35,417 nt of DNA from Caulobacterales bacterium (GCA_017302335.1 JAFLCT010000018.1:1-35417), one strand, 5' to 3'. Counted from the stretch's first letter, positions 17,804 through 27,776 are shown. A program made the numbers and translations. The notes: a model not told the origin generated them from the letters alone.

Positions 17804-19078
17804 TCAGGCGGCGCTGTCCGGCGCGGCCTTCTTGCCCTTGGTTTCCGAATAGATCAGCAGCGGCTGGGCCTTGCCGTCGATGACCTCGGCGTTGACCACG
17901 ACCTCTTCGACGCCCTCGAAAGTGGGCAGTTCGAACATGGTCTCCAGCAGCACGCCTTCCAGGATCGAGCGCAGGCCGCGCGCGCCGGTCTTGCGCTTGA
18001 TGGCCTTGCCCGCCACCGCCGACAGGGCGTCGTCGGTGAAGGTCAGCTCGACATTCTCCATCTCGAACAGGCGCTTGTACTGTTTGACCAGGGCGTTCTT
18101 CGGCTCGGTCAGGATGGTGATCAGCGCCGCCTCATCCAGGTCTTCCAGCGTCGCCAGGACCGGCAGACGGCCGATGAATTCCGGGATCAGGCCAAAGCGC
18201 ATCAGGTCATCCGGCTCGACGCCGCGCAGGATGTCGCCGGTGCGGCGTTCGTCGATGTCCTTGACCTTGGCGCCGAAGCCGATCGAGGCCGCGTCGCCGC
18301 GCGCCGAGATCACCTTCTCCAGTCCGGCGAAGGCCCCGCCGACGATGAACAGGATGTTGGCGGTGTCGACTTGCAGGAACTCCTGCTGCGGGTGCTTGCG
18401 GCCGCCTTGCGGAGGCACCGAGGCGACGGTGCCTTCCATGATCTTCAGCAGGGCCTGCTGCACGCCCTCGCCCGAGACGTCGCGGGTGATCGAGGGGTTG
18501 TCCGATTTGCGCGAAATCTTGTCGATCTCGTCGATATAGACGATGCCGCGCTGCGCCCGCTCGACGTTGTAGTCGGACGCCTGGAGCAGTTTCAGGATGA
18601 TGTTTTCGACATCCTCACCCACATAACCGGCTTCGGTCAGGGTGGTGGCGTCGGCCATGGTGAAGGGCACGTCGATGATCCGCGCCAGCGTCTGGGCCAG
18701 CAGCGTCTTGCCCGAACCGGTCGGCCCGATCAGCATGATGTTCGACTTGGCCAGCTCCACGTCGTTCGACTTGGTCGCGTGGTTCAGGCGCTTGTAGTGG
18801 TTGTGAACGGCGACGCTCAGCACCTTCTTGGCGTGGCTCTGGCCGATCACATAGTCATCCAGGACCTCGCGGATCTCCTTGGGCGTCGGCACGCCGTCCT
18901 TGGCCTTGACGAAGCCGATCTTGTGCTCTTCGCGGATGATGTCCATGCACAGCTCGACGCATTCATCACAGATGAACACGGTCGGGCCGGCGATCAGCTT
19001 GCGCACCTCATGCTGGCTCTTGCCGCAGAAGCTGCAATACAGGGTGCTCTTGGCGTCCGTTCCGGCGGCTTTGGTCAT
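17804..19078 (-). CDS. clpX: ATP-dependent Clp protease ATP-binding subunit ClpX
   Basis: 424 residues. The N-terminal zinc-binding domain shows the four cysteines CSFCG (15, 18) and CDECVELC. The AAA+ module has Walker [13 protein letters not shown], the pore loop GYVGEDV, and Walker [11 protein letters not shown]. The C-terminal sensor-2 region is GARGLRSI. The hexamer unfolds proteins and feeds them into ClpP; in Caulobacter it removes CtrA (established knowledge). The start is supported by GAGAAGGG shortly upstream. The gene is divergent from cicA and has its own terminator. It is an ordinary, full-length copy. Confidence 0.98.
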   Translation of the reverse strand: MTKAAGTDAKSTLYCSFCGKSQHEVRKLIAGPTVFICDECVELCMDIIREEHKIGFVKAKDGVPTPKEIREVLDDYVIGQSHAKKVLSVAVHNHYKRLNHATKSNDVELAKSNIMLIGPTGSGKTLLAQTLARIIDVPFTMADATTLTEAGYVGEDVENIILKLLQASDYNVERAQRGIVYIDEIDKISRKSDNPSITRDVSGEGVQQALLKIMEGTVASVPPQGGRKHPQQEFLQVDTANILFIVGGAFAGLEKVISARGDAASIGFGAKVKDIDERRTGDILRGVEPDDLMRFGLIPEFIGRLPVLATLEDLDEAALITILTEPKNALVKQYKRLFEMENVELTFTDDALSAVAGKAIKRKTGARGLRSILEGVLLETMFELPTFEGVEEVVVNAEVIDGKAQPLLIYSETKGKKAAPDSAA

Positions 19079-19266
19079 CGACCCTTCTCACTCTCGCATC
19101 CGTCCCCGATATGGGTCCGTACGCGCTTTCTCCGCGTTGATTCCCAAACTCTAGGCGCGAAGGTCTTTAAAATTGACAATCAACCATCCAGCCGCTCGTC
19201 ACAAGCCCAGGAGTAGGGCCGAACGACGCACGGATAACGGCGCAAACTGGATGAGGATCACGGCGA

Positions 19267-19914
19267 ATGTCTGACATGGGCGCCGCGTCGCCGATTCGCC
19301 AGCCTGTTTCAGAAGCCGTTCCCATCGTCGCCTTCGATTTCGACGGCACCCTGACGATCCGCGACAGTTTCACCGCCTTTCTGAAATGGCGCGCGGGCGG
19401 CGGCGGATGGCTGCTGGGCCTGGCGCGGCTGGCGCCCGCGACCGCGGCCTATGCCCGTCATCGCGACCGTGGACGCATCAAGGCCGCCGCCGCGACGGAA
19501 TTCCTGCGCGGGGTCCCGCGCGACATCCTGGAGGTCGAGGCCGAGGCTTTCGCCGCCGAGGTCTGGGATCGGTTCATGCGTCCCGACGCGCTGAAGGTCT
19601 GGGCCGAATGGGGCCGACGCGGCGCCCATCGGGTGATCGTGACCGCCAGCCCCGAAACCACCGTGGCCCCCTTCGCCCGCCGCCTGGGGGCCGAAGCCCT
19701 GTTGGGCACGCCCCTGGTCTTCGACGGTCAGGACCGCGTCACCGGCGCCTTCGCCGGTCCCAACTGCCGGGGCGAAGAAAAGGTCCGCCGTTTGCGCGCC
19801 GTCTATGGCGACGATGTGCGCCTGGCCGCCGCCTACGGCGACACCTCCGGCGACACCGAGATGCTGGGCATCGCCGACGAACCGGGGTTCAGGGTGTTCC
19901 GGGCGCGACCCTAG
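19267..19914 (+). CDS. cicA: HAD-IB family phosphatase, CicA-like
   Basis: 215 residues with all HAD motifs: I DFDGTLT (nucleophile Asp24, acid Asp26), II TASPE, III Lys in EEKVRRL, and IV GDTSGDTEML. It belongs to the SerB-like IB group. A helical cap lies after motif I. Its place between clpX and clpP matches Caulobacter cicA, reported (from memory) as a HAD phosphotransferase whose dose must be exact and whose overproduction disturbs cell shape and causes lysis. It reads against clpX and clpP. GAGGA lies upstream of the ATG. Its stop codon overlaps that of the convergent gene in CTAG. The substrate is unknown. Confidence 0.85.
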   Translation: MSDMGAASPIRQPVSEAVPIVAFDFDGTLTIRDSFTAFLKWRAGGGGWLLGLARLAPATAAYARHRDRGRIKAAAATEFLRGVPRDILEVEAEAFAAEVWDRFMRPDALKVWAEWGRRGAHRVIVTASPETTVAPFARRLGAEALLGTPLVFDGQDRVTGAFAGPNCRGEEKVRRLRAVYGDDVRLAAAYGDTSGDTEMLGIADEPGFRVFRARP

Positions 19915-20231
19915 TTGCCGTCCGCGTCCACGTCGAAGACCATGGGCTTGCCGCGCGAGGTCGGGTTCCAGCCCGCCTCCATCACCGCCGTCACGGCGTT
20001 GCGCACTGCATCGACGTTCAGACGCTGTTTCTCCATGTCCGGCCGACCGTTCGGCCGCATCGGCATGGGAAATTGGACAATCGCCTCGCGTTGAAAACCC
20101 TGGAGCCTCAGCGTCACGGCCATGCCGTTCCAACTGCCGTCGGCCTTGGGTTGCGGTTGGCGACGGATCTCCCAGTCATAGATCTCGCCATCGACCTCGA
20201 CGGTCCCGCTGGTCTCGCGTGTGTGCTGCAT
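19911..20231 (-). CDS. Hypothetical protein, 106 residues
   Basis: A small soluble protein. ATG at 20231 is chosen; a TTG at 20249 lies inside the T-rich tail of the clpP terminator. It starts MQHTRETSGTVEVDGEIYDWEIRRQP, with a beta-rich look, then a basic PMPMRPNGRPD segment and an alpha-helical end. Coding use fits the chromosome. It lies between clpP and the convergent cicA, sharing CTAG with the cicA stop. A strong terminator lies just upstream, so it needs its own promoter or read-through. The family is not recognised with certainty. Confidence 0.75.
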   Translation of the reverse strand: MQHTRETSGTVEVDGEIYDWEIRRQPQPKADGSWNGMAVTLRLQGFQREAIVQFPMPMRPNGRPDMEKQRLNVDAVRNAVTAVMEAGWNPTSRGKPMVFDVDADGN

Positions 20232-20249
20232 GGCCGCCTGATACCACAA

Positions 20250-20277
20250 AAGACAAGGCGCGCCGTCCTGGCGCGCC
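20250..20277 (-). terminator. Rho-independent terminator of clpP
   Basis: The palindrome GGCGCGCC occurs twice, separated by 5 bases, giving an 8-pair stem. On the minus strand it is followed by TTGTCTTTTGT. It lies 30 bases past the clpP stop. Confidence 0.75.
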
Positions 20278-20307
20278 CTATCCGATGCGACTAGGTCTGC
20301 GTCCGGC

Positions 20308-20949
20308 TCAGACGGTCTTCACGCCGTCGTCTTCGGCCTGGTCGCGGCGATCATAGACATGGTCGACGATGCCCCAGGCCTTGGCTTCCTCGGCGCTCAT
20401 GAAGTGGTCGCGATCCAGCGTCTTCTCGACCTCTTCATAGGTCCGGCCGGTGTGCTGGACATAGATCTCGTTCAGGCGGCGCTTGGTGTAGCGGATGTCC
20501 TCGGCGTGACGTTCGATGTCCGACGCCTGCCCCCGGAAACCGCCCGAGGGCTGGTGCACCATGACCCGAGCGTTCGGCAGGGCCACGCGCTGGCCCGCCG
20601 CGCCGGCCGTCAGGATCAACGACCCGGCCGAGGCGGCCATGCCCATCACCACCGTCGAAACCGGCGACTTGATGTATTGCATGGTGTCGTAGATCGCGAG
20701 CGCCGAGGTCACCTGACCGCCGGGGCTGTTGATGTACATACTGATCTCCTTCTTCGGGTTTTCCGATTCCAGGAACAGCAACTGGGCGCAGATCAGCGAC
20801 GCCATGCCGTCCTCGAAGGGACCCGTCAGGAAGATGATCCGCTCGCGCAGCAGGCGCGAGAAGATGTCGAAGGCCCGTTCGCCCCGGCTGGACTGCTCCA
20901 CCACCATGGGGACCAGGTTCATGTTCATCAGTTCGATCGGATCGCGCAT
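20308..20949 (-). CDS. clpP: ATP-dependent Clp protease proteolytic subunit ClpP
   Basis: 213 residues, a full-length serine peptidase that forms the tetradecameric barrel for ClpX and ClpA. The catalytic triad is visible: Ser107 in GMAASAGS, His132 in VMVHQPSGG, and Asp181 in LDRDHF. The N-terminal propeptide region ends near [27 protein letters not shown] lies a few bases before the ATG. A CTTGAA-type promoter is proposed upstream, and a terminator follows. In Caulobacter ClpP is needed for growth and cell-cycle control. Confidence 0.98.
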   Translation of the reverse strand: MRDPIELMNMNLVPMVVEQSSRGERAFDIFSRLLRERIIFLTGPFEDGMASLICAQLLFLESENPKKEISMYINSPGGQVTSALAIYDTMQYIKSPVSTVVMGMAASAGSLILTAGAAGQRVALPNARVMVHQPSGGFRGQASDIERHAEDIRYTKRRLNEIYVQHTGRTYEEVEKTLDRDHFMSAEEAKAWGIVDHVYDRRDQAEDDGVKTV

Positions 20950-21008
20950 ACGGGGCCTTCTCGGATGGGTGCGGGCGGCCGAATCGGCGCGCGTCGCGCA
21001 TGGTCTCC

Positions 21009-21038
21009 GATATCGCGTGCCGATGCGCGGGTTTCAAG
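21009..21038 (-). promoter_or_regulatory. Possible heat-shock-like promoter of clpP
   Basis: On the minus strand CTTGAAA (21038-21032) is followed by GCGATATC (21016-21009) at promoter-like spacing. The -35 matches the sigma-32 type seen before lon; the -10 is weak. It lies in the 96-base gap between the upstream gene and clpP. Confidence 0.35.
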
Positions 21039-21045
21039 CGACCCG

Positions 21046-22017
21046 TCAATCGACCCCGAAATCACCCATCAGTTCTGGATCGTAGCGATTCAGGTTCGCC
21101 GCATTGGCCAGGCCGAACTCGGGGTCGAAGCTTCGAATCCAGGCGCCCAGCACCATGGCCCGGAACGGCGCCGCCTCGCGCAGTTCGGCCTGTGCGCTGC
21201 GCGTGTCGCGCGCCGCGATCACCTCCTGGGCCGCCTGGCGCAAGATGATTAGCGCGTCCTGAACGAACCGTTCCTCCAGAACCATGATCCCCAACCGCGC
21301 CCTTACGCGCCGCCGCTGCCCCGGATCGCCCGCCAGTTCACGATCCATCAGTTCGACCATGTCCTGAACGGCGGGCAAGGCCCCCGACGTATGCTCCAGC
21401 CGCAGCAGAACCTCGGCATAGGCCGACAGGATATCGAACTTCAGGGCCGCATCGTCGGGATGTCGGGTCTTGGCCGCCTCATAGGCTTCTCCCAGGGCGA
21501 AGGTCGCATCGAGGAAGTCGCCATCCCCGTCATCCTCAGTTTGATCCATGAAGGCCAAGGCCCACAGGGCTTTGACACGCAGGGCCAGGGGATCGTCAGG
21601 ACCGAGCGTCATGTCCGCCGCCCGCCGCGCCGCCTCGGCGCGGATCTCGGCCTGGCCGCCGCGTCCGAGACCCAGTTCCAATTCGGCCAGTCGGTACTCG
21701 GTCGTCAGGTGGTCGCGGTCCCCCACGCCCAGCGTCGCATCGATCACGGACATATCAGCCAGAATGGCCGCCGCGCGTTCCGTCCGCCCCGTCAGGGCCA
21801 GATGATCGGCCAGCGCCCGCGTCGCCCGCGATTGGGCGCGCACATCGCCCGTGGCGCTGGCGTTCTCCACCTCTTGCCGCAACCGACGTTCGACCGCGGC
21901 CTCGTCCGACGTCACGGTCGGAGCGGCGCTCGCCTCGACCTGTCCGATCGCGGTCGACGCCGACATTGCGACCATGGCCGCCGCCAAGATCGCCGCCCCC
22001 ATGCGCCTCGTCATCAT
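21046..22017 (-). CDS. Exported TPR-like helical protein, unknown function
   Basis: 323 residues from ATG 22017, chosen because GAGGGG lies 6 bases upstream and a signal peptide follows (MMTRRMGAAILAAAMVAMSASTAIG). The mature part is Ala/Glu/Arg-rich and helical, with degenerate TPR-like pairs such as LTGRTERAAAILADMSVID and LGPDDPLALRVKALWALAF. No catalytic motif is seen. It is one of three exported-protein genes on the same strand between tig and clpP and resembles the larger TPR gene at 23135-25483 in style. It may act as a periplasmic scaffold. Confidence 0.75.
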   Translation of the reverse strand: MMTRRMGAAILAAAMVAMSASTAIGQVEASAAPTVTSDEAAVERRLRQEVENASATGDVRAQSRATRALADHLALTGRTERAAAILADMSVIDATLGVGDRDHLTTEYRLAELELGLGRGGQAEIRAEAARRAADMTLGPDDPLALRVKALWALAFMDQTEDDGDGDFLDATFALGEAYEAAKTRHPDDAALKFDILSAYAEVLLRLEHTSGALPAVQDMVELMDRELAGDPGQRRRVRARLGIMVLEERFVQDALIILRQAAQEVIAARDTRSAQAELREAAPFRAMVLGAWIRSFDPEFGLANAANLNRYDPELMGDFGVD

Positions 22018-22087
22018 GTCCGCCCCTCGCCTCATGCCCCGACTATGCGACGGCGTTCGGCGAGCGGCGACTGTCAGAGCCTGACGA

Positions 22088-23035
22088 CTATGGCGTCGGC
22101 GTCGGCGCGGGTTCGGGCGTCGGCTCCGACTGCGCCTGGCGCGCCTCCTCGCGCATCTGTCCGCCGATGTCGCGGGCCAGGGCGCGGCCGACATTGCTGC
22201 CGTGGCGGTTCGGATTGCTCTGGGTCGTGTCCGAGGCGTACAGCGCCTCCAGATAGGCCAGATCCCAGGCCGTCAGCCCATCGGGACCGCCGCCCTTGAA
22301 CAGGTTGAGAATGGTGTCATAGCCGCCGGTGTCGGCCTCGGGATCGGTCTGGGCCATGGCCAGGAAGGCGACATAGTCGGCCAGTTGCTGGAAGCTGACG
22401 TTCGCCACATCATCCACGTCGATGATGATGAAGGCCTTGCGCATATCGTCGCGCAGCGGGCTGCGCAGCCGCGTCGCCCCCATCCGTTTGTTGACGACCC
22501 GCAAGCCGTCGCCGTCGCCAGGCATCCGCACGGCGACCTCGCCCGTGGCGGCGTCGACCGGAATGCTGATGTGCCACCACCGCACCGGGGCCGTCGATTG
22601 AACGAAGGCGTCCAGTTCCTGCTCTCCCTGGGACGAGCCGGTCCAGTTCGGTCGGAAGGTCCGTTCACGTCGCTCGACCAGTTGCGCCGCCATGGCCTGG
22701 GCGTCGGTGCTCAAGGCGATGATGACATTGGGTTCGCAGCCCGGCTCGCCGATCCGCACGCCCAGATGCAGCGCGACCTGGGACACGCGATCGACCATGG
22801 CCTGGCCGTGGACCGTCGGCATATTGACCGCAGAGACGCACATCTCGGTGCGCCACGTCGCCAGGTTGCGATTGTTCGGCGGGGCGGCGACTTCGTTGAC
22901 GAACTCGCGCGCCCGTTCGACCAGCGGCCGTCCCTGGACCAGGATGTCCTCGACCGCTACGGCCTCGTCGGGATCTTGCGCGGGCGGCGGCGTCTGGCCC
23001 GCGATCAACGCCGCCAGGGCGATGGCTGTGAACAT
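22088..23035 (-). CDS. Exported protein of unknown function
   Basis: 315 residues from ATG 23035, chosen because GAGGGA lies 8 bases upstream and a signal peptide follows (MFTAIALAALIAGQT); an ATG at 23071 would add 12 charged residues. After a Pro/Asp-rich linker comes VEDILVQG, then NNRNLATW, CVSAVNMPTVHGQAMVDRVS and CEPNVIIALS. This pattern recurs, as I recall, in secreted hypothetical proteins of Caulobacterales and sphingomonads. A Pro-Thr-rich tail ends the protein. Two cysteines (CVSAV and GCEP) may form a disulfide. No enzyme motif is recognised. Confidence 0.8.
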   Translation of the reverse strand: MFTAIALAALIAGQTPPPAQDPDEAVAVEDILVQGRPLVERAREFVNEVAAPPNNRNLATWRTEMCVSAVNMPTVHGQAMVDRVSQVALHLGVRIGEPGCEPNVIIALSTDAQAMAAQLVERRERTFRPNWTGSSQGEQELDAFVQSTAPVRWWHISIPVDAATGEVAVRMPGDGDGLRVVNKRMGATRLRSPLRDDMRKAFIIIDVDDVANVSFQQLADYVAFLAMAQTDPEADTGGYDTILNLFKGGGPDGLTAWDLAYLEALYASDTTQSNPNRHGSNVGRALARDIGGQMREEARQAQSEPTPEPAPTPTP

Positions 23036-23134
23036 GGAAAACTTCCCTCGATCCGTTCGGCCGACTGACACGCGCCGATACTGGCGGGGGCCGCATACGC
23101 CTTAATGTCGTATGTGAAACGGATTCCGTCGGAA

Positions 23135-25483
23135 TCAAGGCGAAGGCGACGCTGCGGCCTGCCAGGCGGCCTGCACCGCGAACCGATGCAGGAAGCGGAA
23201 ACCCTCGGTCTCGTTGCGGCTCCAGCTCGGATCGGTCGCGGTGCGGCGCCGTTCGATCAGCCCGGCCTCGGCCCTTCGGAATACGTCCAGCGCCTCGCGT
23301 GGGCGATCCGCAGTCAGCAAGGTCACGCCCCAGTTGGCGTCATAGCGAATGCGTTCACGCGGGTCCTGCGAGCGCCGTTGCATGATGTCCGCCGCCCGCC
23401 GCATCAGCCGCTCAGCCTCGGCGTAACGACCGGCGCCCTGGAGCACATAGGCGTGGCGCTGCAACGCCTTGGCCAGGATCGGATGGTCGGCGCCGACCCG
23501 ATCCTGTGTCAGCCGAGCCAGTTGCGCGGCCAGCGGCTCGGCCTGATCATAGGCCCCCAGGGCGACGTATTCGAAGATGATCAATTCGATCACCTTGACC
23601 GTGCGCGCATGGCCCACGCCGAACACCTCGCGGCGAATTCGGAACGCCTCGGCGAACTGTTGAAGCGCCTCCTGGTGCCGGTCCATGTCGCCCAGGGCCA
23701 CGCCGAGGCTCAGTTTCAACGTCGCGATCCGGCTGCGGTCCGGCTCGGCCTGGGCCTCCAATATGGCCTGGGCGTCGCGCAACAGGGGTTCCGCGCGCGC
23801 CGGATCGCCGCGGGCGACCAATATCCGGGCCAACTCCATCATGGCGATGGCGCTGTCCACGCTGACCGGACCCGCACGGGCCGTCGTGTCGGCCAGGATC
23901 TGGCGTTGCAGGGGTTCGCCCTCCATGCCGCGTCCCTGGTTCGTCAGGGTCATGGCCAGTTCGGTCGTGATCCACTCGCGCAGCAACGGCGATTCCGTCA
24001 GCGACAGGGCCTCGCGATACAGCCGCTCGGCGGCGCCATAGTCGTCGAGCAGAAAATGGACGTGCGCCAGGGAGGTGATGTTGTCGGCCAGGATGTCTCG
24101 ACGCGGCGGCGTCTCTGCGCGCAGACGCGCGACCACCTCCTCGCGCCGTTGCAGCGCCGTTTGCAAAAGATCGCTCTGTTCCGCCGCCTCGGCCTGATCG
24201 CGCAGCACGACCGTGGCGATCTCTTGTCCCAGGGCGATCCGAATGGCCCGGGCGTCGCCAAACGCCCTCAAGGCGTCCAGGGACTTGTTCTGGCGCAGCA
24301 GGGTGCGGCCCAACTGTTCGTATTGCGTGGCGACGCTGTCGTGACGCGGTCCATACGCCTGACGCCAAAGCTCCAGAGCCTCGCCCTGCGCCGTCTCGGC
24401 TTCGCCGTATCGGGCCTGTTCCCCAAGCGCCAACCCCAGTCGCGACAACGCCGCCGCCAGAAAGGCGCCCGGTTCGGTCTCGCCGCGATTGACCTGGACC
24501 GCCAGGCGATAGGCCGCTGTCGCCGCCTCCAGATCGCCGCCCGCACGCATCCGGTCGCCATGCTCGATCACGGCCTTGCGCACCTGCGCCAGGGTCAGGC
24601 CGCGCGCATCCGCCGCTGCTTCGGTCTCCAACGTCACCACGCGGCGCATGACCACGTCCGCCTCCGCCGTCCGATCCAGCAGGAGCAGGGTGTTCGCCAA
24701 CCAATAGCCCGCGATCGCCTCCGCCATGCCCTGGCCTATCGCGGCGCGGTGATCGCGCACGAGCCGGAAAGCGGATTCCGCCTCGACGTAGCGATCCAGA
24801 TCGTATGACGCGACCGCGAACTCCCACGCCACATAGGCCCGTTCGTCGGCATCGGCCGAAGGCTCAGCGTTCAGTTCGGCCAGGGCGTCGCCCAACAACC
24901 GGGCCGCCGACGCCTTGTCCCCCGACGCCGCCAGGGCCATGGCGCGCCGCACCCGCGTGATCCGCAGATCGCCCCTTGACGCCTGGCCCGACCCCTCCAG
25001 CACCGTCTCCGCGCGCGTCAGCAACGGAACCGCCGCCTCGGCCCGTCCGGCCGCCAGCAATTGCTCGCCCAACATGAACAGGGCCGCGGCCAGCGTCGCG
25101 GCGTCTTCAGGGTGTTTCTCGGCGATCTCCAGCCGCTTTTCGGCCAGGGGGATCACCTCCTGCGGCGCCCTGCCCTGTTCGATCGCCGCCCGCGCCAGCC
25201 AGCCCCAGCTATGACCGATGCGCGCGTCGTCCGGGGCGTAGTGTCGTTGTTCCAGCGCCAGGCCCTCGCCCAGCAGCCGTTCGACCGCCGTCCAATCGCC
25301 CGCCGCGATGGCCGCCGTCGCCTGAACCTCAAGCTCGGCCATCCGCGCGCCGTCGGCGGCGGGCATATCGGGCGGCGGCTGGCCGACCTGATAGGCCGGT
25401 TCGGGCGTCTGGGCGTGCACGATCGCGCCCGGCGTCGTCGCCAGCATCATCGCCCCGATCGCCAGCGCCGCGCGACGCCCCAT
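23135..25483 (-). CDS. Large exported TPR repeat protein
   Basis: 782 residues starting with a signal peptide (MGRRAALAIGAMMLATTPGAIVHA). The mature part is almost wholly TPR-type helical pairs, for example GDWTAVERLLGEGLALEQRHYAPDD, GEAETAQGEALELWRQAYG, DYGAAERLYREALSLTE and GRYAEAERLMRRAADIMQ. The repeats are of the TPR_12/kinesin-light-chain type. No catalytic domain is attached. Its ribosome site (GGGGA) lies in the right arm of the tig terminator hairpin. It is the largest of three exported-protein genes between tig and clpP. Function unknown; scaffold or signalling adaptor are options. Confidence 0.82.
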   Translation of the reverse strand: MGRRAALAIGAMMLATTPGAIVHAQTPEPAYQVGQPPPDMPAADGARMAELEVQATAAIAAGDWTAVERLLGEGLALEQRHYAPDDARIGHSWGWLARAAIEQGRAPQEVIPLAEKRLEIAEKHPEDAATLAAALFMLGEQLLAAGRAEAAVPLLTRAETVLEGSGQASRGDLRITRVRRAMALAASGDKASAARLLGDALAELNAEPSADADERAYVAWEFAVASYDLDRYVEAESAFRLVRDHRAAIGQGMAEAIAGYWLANTLLLLDRTAEADVVMRRVVTLETEAAADARGLTLAQVRKAVIEHGDRMRAGGDLEAATAAYRLAVQVNRGETEPGAFLAAALSRLGLALGEQARYGEAETAQGEALELWRQAYGPRHDSVATQYEQLGRTLLRQNKSLDALRAFGDARAIRIALGQEIATVVLRDQAEAAEQSDLLQTALQRREEVVARLRAETPPRRDILADNITSLAHVHFLLDDYGAAERLYREALSLTESPLLREWITTELAMTLTNQGRGMEGEPLQRQILADTTARAGPVSVDSAIAMMELARILVARGDPARAEPLLRDAQAILEAQAEPDRSRIATLKLSLGVALGDMDRHQEALQQFAEAFRIRREVFGVGHARTVKVIELIIFEYVALGAYDQAEPLAAQLARLTQDRVGADHPILAKALQRHAYVLQGAGRYAEAERLMRRAADIMQRRSQDPRERIRYDANWGVTLLTADRPREALDVFRRAEAGLIERRRTATDPSWSRNETEGFRFLHRFAVQAAWQAAASPSP

Positions 25484-25517
25484 ACGAAAAGTCCCCGCCG
25501 GATCATCCGACGGGGAC
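25484..25517 (-). terminator. Rho-independent terminator of tig, overlapping the next gene's ribosome site
   Basis: GTCCCCG-C-CGGAT and ATCCG-A-CGGGGAC form an imperfect stem. On the minus strand it is followed by TTTTCGT and then directly by the ATG of the TPR gene at 25483. The right arm holds GGGGA at Shine-Dalgarno distance, so the hairpin could also mask the ribosome site. Confidence 0.75.
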
Positions 25518-25570
25518 CATTCTGTTTCGGATCACGCCGGGGCGCGAGCCACGAAAGCTGACGCGGGCGA

Positions 25571-26914
25571 TCAGCCCTCTTCGTCTTCCTTCAGCAGCTC
25601 TTCCTTGGTGATCTTGGCGTCCTTCACCTCGGCGGCGGCGAAGATCAGGTCGACGACCTTATCCTCGTAGATCGGCGCGCGCATCGAGGCGGCGGCGTTC
25701 GGGTTCTGGCGATAGAAGTCCAGCACCGCGCGCTCCTGGCCCGGATAGTTGCGGGCCTCGGCCATGATCGCTTGGTTCAGTTCCTGATCCGAGACGGTGA
25801 CGTTGTTGGCGCGGCCGATCTCGGCCAGCACCAGGCCCAGGCGCACGCGACGCTCGGCGATCTTCTTGTACTCGTCCTTCAGCTTCTTGTCGGACTTCTT
25901 GGCGTCCTCTTCCGACAGACGGCCGGCGGCCTTGTCGGCCTCGACCTGCTGCCAGATGCCTTCGAACTCGGCGTCGACCATGCGCGGCGGCAGGTCGAAG
26001 CTGTGCTTCTCGTCCAGGGCGTCCAGCAGGGCGCGCTTCAGCTTGAAGCGGGCGGCCCCGGCGTACTGCTGGTTCAGGTTCGAGCGCAGCAGCTCCTTCA
26101 GCTTGTCCAGATCCTCGATGCCGATCTTCTTGGCGAAATCGTCGTCGATCTTGGTTTCCGCCTCGGCCTTGATGGCCTTGACGGTGACGTCGAAGGTCGC
26201 GGCCTTACCGGCCAGGTGCTTGGCCTGATACTCTTCAGGGAAGGTGACGGTGATCGTCTTCTCCTCGCCGACCTTGGCGCCCTTCAACTGCTCTTCGAAG
26301 CCGGGGATGAAACGGCCCGAGCCGATCACCAGATCGGCGTCCGTGGCCGAACCGCCCTCGAAAGCCTCGCCGTCGATCTTGCCGACGAAGTCGATGGTCA
26401 GTTGGTCGCCGTCGGCGGCCTTCACCGTCTTGCCGGTCTTGTCCTCATAGGTCTTGGCCTGACCGGCCAGTTCGGCCAGCGCCTCGTCCAGGTCGGCGTC
26501 CGACGCCTCATAGACCGGGCGGCTCAGCTTCAGCGTCTTGGGGTCGACCGGGGTGAAGTCCGGCATGACTTCCAGGGCCATTTCGTACGACAGGTCCTCG
26601 TCGCCCTTGATGACCTTGTCCATGTCCGAGATCAGCTTCATCTCGGCCGGGGCCGCGGGGCGCACCTTGATCTCGTCCAAGGCGGCCTGGCTCGATTCGT
26701 TCAGGGCGGCGTTGACGATCTCGCCCATGAAGTCACGGCCGAAGGTCTTCTTCACATGGGCCAGCGGCACCTTGCCGGGGCGGAAGCCCTTGATGCGCAT
26801 CTGCGGCGCGACTTCCTTCAGCCGGGCGTCCAGCTTTTCGTTCAGCTCGGCGACGGGGATGGTCACCGCGATGGTGCGGCTCAGACCTTCGGAGGACTTT
26901 TCGACGACTTGCAT
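25571..26914 (-). CDS. tig: Trigger factor (ribosome-bound chaperone and peptidyl-prolyl isomerase)
   Basis: 447 residues from ATG 26914 ([13 protein letters not shown]); the longer open frame upstream is not supported. The N-terminal ribosome-binding domain carries the signature [17 protein letters not shown]. An FKBP-type domain lies near residues 155-245 ([20 protein letters not shown] and FIPGFEEQL). The C-terminal chaperone domain is helical and ends acidic (LLKEDEEG). It binds nascent chains at the ribosome exit. tig is often upstream of clpP; here three exported-protein genes intervene and a terminator separates them. Confidence 0.97.
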   Translation of the reverse strand: MQVVEKSSEGLSRTIAVTIPVAELNEKLDARLKEVAPQMRIKGFRPGKVPLAHVKKTFGRDFMGEIVNAALNESSQAALDEIKVRPAAPAEMKLISDMDKVIKGDEDLSYEMALEVMPDFTPVDPKTLKLSRPVYEASDADLDEALAELAGQAKTYEDKTGKTVKAADGDQLTIDFVGKIDGEAFEGGSATDADLVIGSGRFIPGFEEQLKGAKVGEEKTITVTFPEEYQAKHLAGKAATFDVTVKAIKAEAETKIDDDFAKKIGIEDLDKLKELLRSNLNQQYAGAARFKLKRALLDALDEKHSFDLPPRMVDAEFEGIWQQVEADKAAGRLSEEDAKKSDKKLKDEYKKIAERRVRLGLVLAEIGRANNVTVSDQELNQAIMAEARNYPGQERAVLDFYRQNPNAAASMRAPIYEDKVVDLIFAAAEVKDAKITKEELLKEDEEG

Positions 26915-27072
26915 GGTCGGGATTCTGACGCTCTGGGGCGGCGTTTTCGGGGCGAACGCGCGCGGAGTGGATAAAGCAATAAGGGCCGCCCTTTTCAGGA
27001 GCGGCGCCTCGAAGCCCGCCCTTATGTCGATTGAGGGCTGAAAGGTCAACGCGCCGACGCTATCTAAGACCC

Positions 27073-27768
27073 ATGACCTCCTCCCCCATCGGCGTCTTCG
27101 TCACCCCCGTCACCCCGCTACAGCAGAACTGCACCACCGTCTGGTGCACGGCCACGAACAAGGCCGCCGTCATCGATCCCGGCGCCTCGGTCGACGCCGT
27201 CCTGGCCGAAATCGCCCGGCGCGGCCTGACGCTGGACCGCATCTGGATCACCCACGGCCACCTCGACCACGCCGGCGGCGCCGCCGAGATGCAGGAGAAA
27301 TCGGGCGTCGAGATCTGGGGTCCCCATCCTGATGATCAGTTCTGGATCGACGGCATCCCGCAACAGGGCCAGATGTACGGCCTGCCCGAGGCGCGCAGCT
27401 TCACCCCGACCCGCTGGCTGGGCGACGGCGACACGGTGACGCTGGGCCAGACCGAATGGAAGGTGGTCCACTGTCCCGGCCATACGCCCGGCCACGTCGT
27501 CTTCATCCATGAAGGCGCCCGCTTCGCCCAGGTCGGCGACGTGCTGTTCAACGGCTCGATCGGCCGCACCGACTTTCCGCGCGGCGACCATCAGGCCTTG
27601 CTGGACTCGATCACGAAGAAGCTGTGGGCCTTCGGCGACGACATCACCTTCGTGCCCGGCCACGGCCCGACCTCGACCTTCGGGGCCGAGCGCCGCGACA
27701 ACCCCTTCGTCTCGGATCGCGCCATGCGGTCGGCGCCTATCCCGCGCCCCGCGTCCGGGCCGTCGTGA
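27073..27768 (+). CDS. MBL-fold metallo-hydrolase, YcbL/glyoxalase II-like
   Basis: 231 residues from ATG 27073. The metal-binding motif [10 protein letters not shown] (His61, His63, Asp65, His66) is intact, with His137 in [10 protein letters not shown] and the bridging Asp in [15 protein letters not shown]. The C-terminal His is in [10 protein letters not shown]. Length and layout match the YcbL-type hydroxyacylglutathione hydrolase-like family rather than beta-lactamases. It reads away from tig. The likely role is hydrolysis of a small thioester, but the substrate is unproven. The last bases lie close to tRNA-Leu, which is on the other strand. Confidence 0.92.
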   Translation: MTSSPIGVFVTPVTPLQQNCTTVWCTATNKAAVIDPGASVDAVLAEIARRGLTLDRIWITHGHLDHAGGAAEMQEKSGVEIWGPHPDDQFWIDGIPQQGQMYGLPEARSFTPTRWLGDGDTVTLGQTEWKVVHCPGHTPGHVVFIHEGARFAQVGDVLFNGSIGRTDFPRGDHQALLDSITKKLWAFGDDITFVPGHGPTSTFGAERRDNPFVSDRAMRSAPIPRPASGPS

Positions 27769-27776
27769 AGGAGCGC

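Noticed and set aside
23105..24808. Open frame of 567 residues opposite the large TPR gene
   Set aside because: The composition is antisense-like (Arg/Gln/His-rich) and the TPR gene has clear repeats and a signal peptide.
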